From assembly GCF_000754095.2 (NCBI RefSeq), contig NZ_JQSG02000006.1, forward strand, positions 79,429 through 143,428: a stretch of 64,000 bases of DNA, read 5' to 3'. The translations under genes and the position numbers were made by a program. This document shows, piece by piece, positions 58,932 through 64,000 of the stretch (position 1 is the first letter of the stretch; each line of letters begins with the position of its first letter). This DNA is from Acidihalobacter prosperus (GTDB lineage: Bacteria; Pseudomonadota; Gammaproteobacteria; DSM-5130; Acidihalobacteraceae). The notes beneath the pieces are model-generated. The model saw only the letters and a program-made list of their open reading frames with translations, was not told the DNA's origin and made no database searches.

Positions 58932-59852
58932 ATGAATGCGTTTCACGCACTGCTGATCCCCGGTCTAGCCATCGCCAGCGCGGGGCTGGCCCTGGGCGTC
59001 CTGCGCGCGCGTCGCGCCGAATCACCGGCCCGGCGCAGCCGGCGGGGCATCGCATTGAACATGACCCTACGCAGCCTGCTGCACGATCTGCAGATGCATC
59101 GCGGCATGGCGAGCATCCTGCTCAACGGCGACAACGCCTTCGGCGCCCGCCTGCAGGCCAAACAGGCCGACATCCAGCGCGCGCTCACCACCCTGGCCGA
59201 CGGCAAGTCGTGCTCCGATCTGCTGGCGCCCGTGCGCATCGAAGCCCTGACAACCAGCTGGTCCACCCTGCGCGGGCGCGTGCTCAAGCTGTCGCCCGCG
59301 CAGAGCTTCGCCGCGCACAGCACGCTGATCCAGGAGGTCCTGCATCTGATCTCGGACGTCGCCGAACGCAGCCAGCTCGATGCCGGCTCGCCGGTATCGG
59401 CCTCGCTGAGCGATATGCTCTGGCGTCGCCTGCCGGAGGCGGCCGAGGGTATCGGCAAGGCACGCGCCATCGGCTCGGGCATCGCCGCCGCCGGACAGGC
59501 GAACGGCGTCGAACGCATACGGCTGCGCTTCCTGGTGACGCATATCCGCAGCGGGCTCAAGGCGATACAACTAGCCGTCGGCCAGCACGATGGACAGCTC
59601 AGTCTCGAGACCCGGCAGGCCGCGGCCAAGGCCCAGGCCCAGACCGCCCAGTTGCTGTCGGTGATCGAAGCCGATCTGGTCGAGGCCGAGCGCCCCGGCA
59701 TCGACGCCGAGCGTTATTTCGCGGCCGCGACGGAAGCGCTGGAAGCGCTCTACCGGGTCTACGATGCGGCATCGGCATCCTTGGCGCAGCCTTCGCACGC
59801 GGGCGACGCCTCCGGCCCCTCGCTCGACGGCGCCGAGGCGCGCGCGGCGTAA
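58932..59852 (+). CDS. Membrane-anchored NIT-like (nitrate/nitrite sensing-type) domain protein
   Basis: A 306-residue protein. An N-terminal hydrophobic segment (about 7-26) is followed by a helical domain with the start LHDLQMHRGMASILLNGDNAF, which resembles the first helix of NIT sensing domains, and by a long helical body. There is no kinase, HAMP or receptor output. It starts 24 bp after the chemoreceptor stop. A split sensor paired with that receptor is the most economical view; the NIT name is inferred from the helix pattern, not from confirmed ligand residues. Confidence 0.68.
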   Translation: MNAFHALLIPGLAIASAGLALGVLRARRAESPARRSRRGIALNMTLRSLLHDLQMHRGMASILLNGDNAFGARLQAKQADIQRALTTLADGKSCSDLLAPVRIEALTTSWSTLRGRVLKLSPAQSFAAHSTLIQEVLHLISDVAERSQLDAGSPVSASLSDMLWRRLPEAAEGIGKARAIGSGIAAAGQANGVERIRLRFLVTHIRSGLKAIQLAVGQHDGQLSLETRQAAAKAQAQTAQLLSVIEADLVEAERPGIDAERYFAAATEALEALYRVYDAASASLAQPSHAGDASGPSLDGAEARAA

Positions 59853-60067
59853 GCCGAATCCGCGCCGGTCGGAGGATCGGTCGCCTGAAGCGCCGCGAAG
59901 GCGCGGTCGGCGGCTTGGCGTGCGGCGACCACGGCCGCGTAGGCGCCGTCGAGCTCCGGGCCAGCCCCCCGCCGTTTTCGGCACACCAGATAGGCTGCCT
60001 CTCGCTCCCGCAATACGGCCTCCGCCTGCCTGAGCCGCTCCAGCCACCGCCTGCGCTGTCGGTACAT
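59759..60067 (-). CDS. Possible small helical protein, 102 residues (uncertain)
   Basis: A minus-strand frame from ATG at 60067 reads MYRQRRRWLERLRQAEAVLR and then EREAAYLVCRKRRGAGPELD and AAVVAARQAADRAFAALQA, a plausible charged coiled-coil-like helix. Its last 94 bases overlap the 3' end of the NIT-like gene on the opposite strand. No family is recognised, and GC-rich DNA often leaves such open frames by chance. Confidence 0.35.
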   Translation of the reverse strand: MYRQRRRWLERLRQAEAVLREREAAYLVCRKRRGAGPELDGAYAAVVAARQAADRAFAALQATDPPTGADSAYAARASAPSSEGPEASPACEGCAKDADAAS

Positions 60068-60268
60068 GCCCACAATCCCGCGTCCGTCGTCCCGGATTGG
60101 CGCCACGCTATGCAATTTCGGCGTGCGCGGGCCAGCGCCGAACGCCTCGGGCATGACCCAGCTCAAGACTGGACGGCCAAGACTGGACGGCTTGGATGTG
60201 TCGCCGCATGGGCGTATTTTGGAAGATGGGACGCAGCGGAACAAGGCTGGATCGGGAGGGGGCAAAGA

Positions 60269-60345
60269 TGGTGGCTATGGGTGGATTCGAACCACCGACC
60301 CCAGCATTATGAGTGCTGTGCTCTAACCAGCTGAGCTACATAGCC
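60269..60345 (-). tRNA. Elongator tRNA-Met (anticodon CAT), CCA encoded
   Basis: The minus strand folds into a full cloverleaf: 7-bp acceptor GGCTATG with CATAGCC, D arm GCTC...GAGC, anticodon stem CAGCA/TGCTG with loop CTCATAA (anticodon CAT), five-base variable region, T arm GGTGG/CCACC with loop TTCGAAT, then discriminator A and genomic CCA. The base pair at the acceptor top (G-C) marks an elongator, not initiator, tRNA-Met. This tRNA is the target of TmcA encoded at 52249. Confidence 0.97.
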
Positions 60346-60433
60346 TTCAAGGCGAAGGCGGGGATTTTCTGCAACCGCTCCCGCCATGTCAAGTCCGCAG
60401 GCGCTCGCTCGGCAATGAGGGGGTCAGTAAGGC

Positions 60434-63289
60434 ATGGGCAACATACCTTATAACGACGCCATGCACCGTCGCATGCTGCAGACGCTGCTCGCGCCGGTGG
60501 ACAGACATTGGCTGCGCACCTTCGCGCTGTTCTTTCTGCCGGTGGCGCTTGCCTGCGCGCTCGTGCTTGGCGCATTCCACCTGCAGGACCGCCATGCGGA
60601 AGAGCGCAGGGCCGCGCTGGGCGAACAGGCATCCATCGCGCTCGCGCTCTCGCGCATCCACCGCGACTTCGAATCGGCTGTGGGCGATCTGCTCATTCTC
60701 AGCCAGCGGGCCGACCTGCAGGCGCTGGCCGCTCATCCCGCCCCCGGACTGCGCCTGCTGATCGACCGCGAATTCGAGACCTTCGCCCGCCAGAAACGCC
60801 TCTACGGCCAGATATGCCTGCTCGATCGCGACGGCCACGAACTGAGCCGCGTCATCTATCATGCCGGCGCCACCCGCATCGCCCCGCCGGACGAATTGCT
60901 CGACAAGGGCGCCAGCGCAACCTTTCAGCGCATCGCACACCTCGGCGCCGGCAGCATCTTCGTATCGGATCTGATGAATCCGAGCACGCACGGAGGTCCC
61001 GCCCCCGGCCCCCCGGTCATCCGCCTGATCACGCCGGTCACGGATGCTTCGGGGCGGGTGCTGGGGCATCTCGCGCTGGATTACCTCGGCGACCGGCTGA
61101 TCGAACAGGTGCGCGACGAACTGACGGGCGTGGGACGCGAAGTCTATCTGTTCACGCGCACCGGCGAATGGCTGCATCGGTCAACGCCCGGCACCCGCCC
61201 GCCGATTTCGTCGCGCATTCTCAACACGCTCGCCTGGACACGCGCCACGCCGGGCACGATCAGCCAGCGTTTCGAGCCGCCGGGACTGCTGAGCCATACC
61301 ACGATCCATCCCCTGAACGAGGTTGCGAGCCAGATGGGCGCAGACAGCGGCGCCGTGATCGGCCCGCTCATCGACGGCGCCGAGGGGCCTGTCTGGCAAC
61401 TGGTCTCCTTCGTCGGCGCGCGTACGCTGACCGAAGCCAGCCATCAGCGCGGCATGAGCTTCCTGTACGCCTATCTCTGGCTGATGGCGATCTGGTTCGT
61501 CGTCAGCGCCTATCTGACCGGCATCCGGCGGGCCAGCCGACGCGCGCATGCGATAGCCGAACGGCTGTCCAGCGTGGTCGAACAAACCAGCGACGTGGTC
61601 TACATCACCGACGCCAACGGCCACATCCAGTACGTCAATCCGAGTTTCGAACGGGTGACCGGCTACACGCACGAGGAAGCCCTCGGCCAGAATCCGCGGC
61701 TGCTGCGCTCAGGACGTCACGACGAACGCTTCTACCGGCGCCTCTGGCGCACCCTGCGCAGCGGCGAATCCTTCCATGACATCGTCATCAACCGCACGCG
61801 TGCCGGCTCGCTGTATTACGAGCAGAAAACCATCAGTCCGCTGCGCGACGGCCGCGGACGCATCAGCCATTTCGTCTCGACCGGCAAGGACATCACCGCG
61901 CAGATGCGCGCCCAGCAGCGCCTGCAGCGACTGGCCTTCTACAACCCGCTGACCGGACTGCCCAACCGCCATCTGTTCCGCGACCGTCTGCAGCGCCTGA
62001 TCACGCAAGGCTCCCGCGCGCACAGTCACGTCGGACTCATGTTCATCGACCTCGACCATTTCAAGCACATCAACGACAGCCTGGGGCACGACGCCGGCGA
62101 CACCCTGCTCAAGCAGGTGGCGGACCGCCTGCGCCTTGGCGTTCGCGAAAGCGATACCATCGCGCACCTCGGCGGCGATGAATTCACCGTGATCCTGGGC
62201 GACCTGGGCGACACTGCGGCCGCGGCCGCAGCCGCGGTGGCCGAGAAGATACTCGACGCCCTGCACAAGCCCTTCCGCATCAAACGCCAGGAGGTCTTCG
62301 TAGGCGCCTCGATCGGTATCGCACTCTACCCCGAAGACGCGACCGAACTCGACGATCTGATCAAACATGCCGACACGGCGATGTACCATGCCAAGCACCA
62401 GGGGCGAAACCGCTACGCCTTCTATTCCGGCGAGATGACCGCCAAGGTCACCCGCCGGCTGAATCTGGAAATCGCCCTGCGCCACGCCCTGCAACGCAAC
62501 GAGTTCGTCAACCATTACCAGCCGATTTTCGACCTGCGCAGCGAACGGATGATCGGTGTCGAAGTGCTGCTGCGCTGGCAGCCGCCCGGCAAGGCGCTGC
62601 AGGCGCCGACGGCGCTGGTGCCGGTGCTAGAGGAAACCGGTCTGATCCGGCAGGTCACGCGGCAATTGTTCATGGAAGCGGCGCAGACGCTGCTGGGGCT
62701 GGGGGAAAGGGCTGCGCCGCTGTACGCGAGCCTCAATCTGTCCGCCCGCGAGTTTCTCAGCGGCGACATCGTCGCCGCGTTCCGGGAGGTGCTGGCCAGC
62801 AGCGGCCTGCCCGGCCACAGGCTGGTCGTGGAGATCACGGAATCGCTGCTGATGGAACGCACGCCCGGCGTGGCCAAGGCTCTGCAGGGGCTGCGCGACC
62901 TCGGCATCCGCATCGCGGTGGACGACTTCGGCACCGGCTACTCATCCCTCGGCTATCTGCGCGAGCTGCCGATCGACATACTCAAGATCGACCGCGCCTT
63001 CCTCGAAGGCGTGCCGGACAACCACGGCGACAAGGCGCTGGTCACCGCCATTATCGCCATGGCGCACAGCCTCGGGATGCGCGTGGTGGCCGAGGGTGTC
63101 GAGAGCATCGAGCAGGAAGCCTTTCTGCGCAAACTGGATTGCGATGCGGTGCAAGGCTACCGCTACGGCAAGCCGGTACCGGCGGGTGCGCTCGACACGC
63201 TGCTACCGCCGCCCGGACGACCCGACCCCGATCCTGGCACAAGGACCCGACGCGGCAGCGCGAGCTTTCACGTGGTGCCGCGCGGTTGA
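60434..63289 (+). CDS. Cache-type sensor/PAS/GGDEF/EAL protein
   Basis: A 951-residue membrane protein for c-di-GMP turnover. TM1 (about 29-50) and TM2 (about 345-365) flank a large periplasmic double-Cache-like domain. A PAS domain spans about 380-500 (SSVVEQTSDVVYITDANGHI and NPSFERVTGYTHEEALGQNP). The GGDEF domain has its signature intact at residues about 580-584 (AHLGGDEFTVIL). The EAL domain begins near 710 with EVLLRW in place of EAL, and has LNLSAREF, EITESLLM, VDDFGTGYSSLGYL and KIDRAFLEG. Both synthase and phosphodiesterase sites look usable, so the net output cannot be predicted. The signal is unknown. Confidence 0.93.
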   Translation: MGNIPYNDAMHRRMLQTLLAPVDRHWLRTFALFFLPVALACALVLGAFHLQDRHAEERRAALGEQASIALALSRIHRDFESAVGDLLILSQRADLQALAAHPAPGLRLLIDREFETFARQKRLYGQICLLDRDGHELSRVIYHAGATRIAPPDELLDKGASATFQRIAHLGAGSIFVSDLMNPSTHGGPAPGPPVIRLITPVTDASGRVLGHLALDYLGDRLIEQVRDELTGVGREVYLFTRTGEWLHRSTPGTRPPISSRILNTLAWTRATPGTISQRFEPPGLLSHTTIHPLNEVASQMGADSGAVIGPLIDGAEGPVWQLVSFVGARTLTEASHQRGMSFLYAYLWLMAIWFVVSAYLTGIRRASRRAHAIAERLSSVVEQTSDVVYITDANGHIQYVNPSFERVTGYTHEEALGQNPRLLRSGRHDERFYRRLWRTLRSGESFHDIVINRTRAGSLYYEQKTISPLRDGRGRISHFVSTGKDITAQMRAQQRLQRLAFYNPLTGLPNRHLFRDRLQRLITQGSRAHSHVGLMFIDLDHFKHINDSLGHDAGDTLLKQVADRLRLGVRESDTIAHLGGDEFTVILGDLGDTAAAAAAAVAEKILDALHKPFRIKRQEVFVGASIGIALYPEDATELDDLIKHADTAMYHAKHQGRNRYAFYSGEMTAKVTRRLNLEIALRHALQRNEFVNHYQPIFDLRSERMIGVEVLLRWQPPGKALQAPTALVPVLEETGLIRQVTRQLFMEAAQTLLGLGERAAPLYASLNLSAREFLSGDIVAAFREVLASSGLPGHRLVVEITESLLMERTPGVAKALQGLRDLGIRIAVDDFGTGYSSLGYLRELPIDILKIDRAFLEGVPDNHGDKALVTAIIAMAHSLGMRVVAEGVESIEQEAFLRKLDCDAVQGYRYGKPVPAGALDTLLPPPGRPDPDPGTRTRRGSASFHVVPRG

Positions 63290-63299
63290 ACCCCCGCCG

Positions 63300-64000
63300 T
63301 CAGACGTTGAAGCGGAAGTGGACGACGTCGCCTTCCTGCATGACGTAATCCTTGCCTTCCAGCCGCCATTTGCCGGCATCCTTGGCGCCTTGTTCGCCAC
63401 CACAGGCTACGAAATCAGCATAGGCGACGACCTCGGCGCGAATGAAGCCTTTTTCGAAGTCTGTGTGGATGCGCCCCGCGGCCTGCGGGGCGGTGGAACC
63501 CGCAATGATGGTCCAGGCGCGGACTTCCTTGACCCCCGCAGTGAAATACGTCTGCAGGCCAAGCAAGCGGTAACCGGCACGGATCACGCGATCCAGACCA
63601 GGCTCCTGCAGCCCCATTTCGGACAGAAACTCGGCCTTGTCGGCCTCGTCCAGCTGGGCGATTTCGGCCTCGATGGCCGCACACACGGCGACCACCTCGG
63701 CGCCTTCGGTCGCCGCCAGCTCGCGCACACGGTCGAGCATCGGATTGTTTTCGAAGCCGTCCTCGGAGACGTTGGCGATATACAGCGTCGGCTTGAGCGT
63801 GATGAGGTGCAGCTCTTCCAGCGCCTCGATTTCATCGGCCTCCAGCGGCAATGTGCGCGCCGGCAAGCCCTGATTGAGGTGGGCCTGCAGGCGCTCGAAT
63901 ACCTGCAGTTGCGTGGTGGCCGCCTTGTTGCCCGACTTGGCGTTGCGCGCCACGCGCTGCACCGCGCGGGTCACCGTGTCCATGTCCGCCAGCACCAGCT
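63300..64000 (-). CDS. ychF: Redox-regulated ATPase/GTPase YchF, C-terminal part (cut by window edge)
   Basis: The visible 233 residues, reading in from the window edge, are the C-terminal two thirds of YchF/OLA1: [20 protein letters not shown], the coiled-coil middle, [20 protein letters not shown], and the TGS domain with [32 protein letters not shown] and [15 protein letters not shown] at the end. The G1 to G3 motifs lie beyond the window. It is convergent with the GGDEF/EAL gene (10-bp gap). Confidence 0.95.
   Translation of the reverse strand, partial: LVLADMDTVTRAVQRVARNAKSGNKAATTQLQVFERLQAHLNQGLPARTLPLEADEIEALEELHLITLKPTLYIANVSEDGFENNPMLDRVRELAATEGAEVVAVCAAIEAEIAQLDEADKAEFLSEMGLQEPGLDRVIRAGYRLLGLQTYFTAGVKEVRAWTIIAGSTAPQAAGRIHTDFEKGFIRAEVVAYADFVACGGEQGAKDAGKWRLEGKDYVMQEGDVVHFRFNV

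Noticed and set aside
60066..60326. An 86-codon plus-strand frame ending in WIRTTDPSIMSAVL
   Set aside because: Its end is the antisense of tRNA-Met, a well-known false protein.

Overview
The window is GC-rich chromosomal DNA with dense genes, short gaps and strong third-position GC. The gene set suggests a free-living, probably aerobic gammaproteobacterium: RND efflux, TonB/ExbBD, a PilJ/CheA-type sensor operon, GGDEF/EAL proteins, TmcA, GreB, YchF and an elongator tRNA-Met with encoded CCA. I cannot name the species.

Layout. 1-3305 is a tripartite RND efflux operon with a TetR-type palindrome in front. 3538-5418 is exbB-exbD-tonB. 5705-7826 holds an asparaginase-domain protein, a MOSC protein and an SDR. 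7849-10786 is a three-gene chemosensory-like operon (PilJ-N/PAS/HPt/CheA-ATPase kinase, CheY-like regulator, CheX), followed by a stand-alone EAL protein. 12026-13531 has an orphan NitT/TauT-type ABC ATPase and upp. 14211-16028 is an ECF sigma/anti-sigma unit led by a secreted NTF2-like protein. 16037-25618 is a run of mostly single genes: hydrolase, membrane proteins, a small lipoprotein, DUF1840, GFA, SDR, a 628-residue pyruvate-kinase-like protein, DUF1028 and TspO. 25838-28130 is a low-GC insert with an epimerase, an ArsR-type regulator and a NIPSNAP/ABM pair. 28513-35808 carries LysE, a P-loop kinase-like protein, isoaspartyl peptidase, two adjacent proteins with five DUF202 units joined to a type II secretion/pilus ATPase N-terminal domain, an aldo/keto reductase and its divergent XRE regulator.

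36351-43218 is the standout. It is an array of nine gene cassettes, all transcribed on the minus strand and separated by ten attC recombination sites. No integrase gene is visible, so it is a CALIN-type (integrase-less) integron array. Cargo: three GNAT acetyltransferases, a cysteine hydrolase, DUF1330, GFA, a RES-domain protein, a GIY-YIG nuclease, a methyltransferase and a large PD-(D/E)XK nuclease-like protein of unknown function. A further DUF1330 gene (35920-36210) is probably a tenth cassette that has lost its attC.

43603-52128 is a nucleobase uptake and deamination block on the minus strand: GntR regulator, 8-oxoguanine-type deaminase, guanine-deaminase-like protein, ABC permease and binding protein, cytosine permease and cytosine deaminase. 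Its ABC pair lacks a local ATPase, and the orphan ATPase at 12 kb is the natural candidate partner. Uracil made by CodA can be salvaged by Upp, which is encoded in the same window.

52249-64000 holds tmcA, greB, a TDT-family transporter with divergent LysR regulator and a T-N11-A box, a chemoreceptor without a sensing domain next to a stand-alone NIT-like protein, tRNA-Met, a large PAS-GGDEF-EAL protein and the C-terminal part of ychF.
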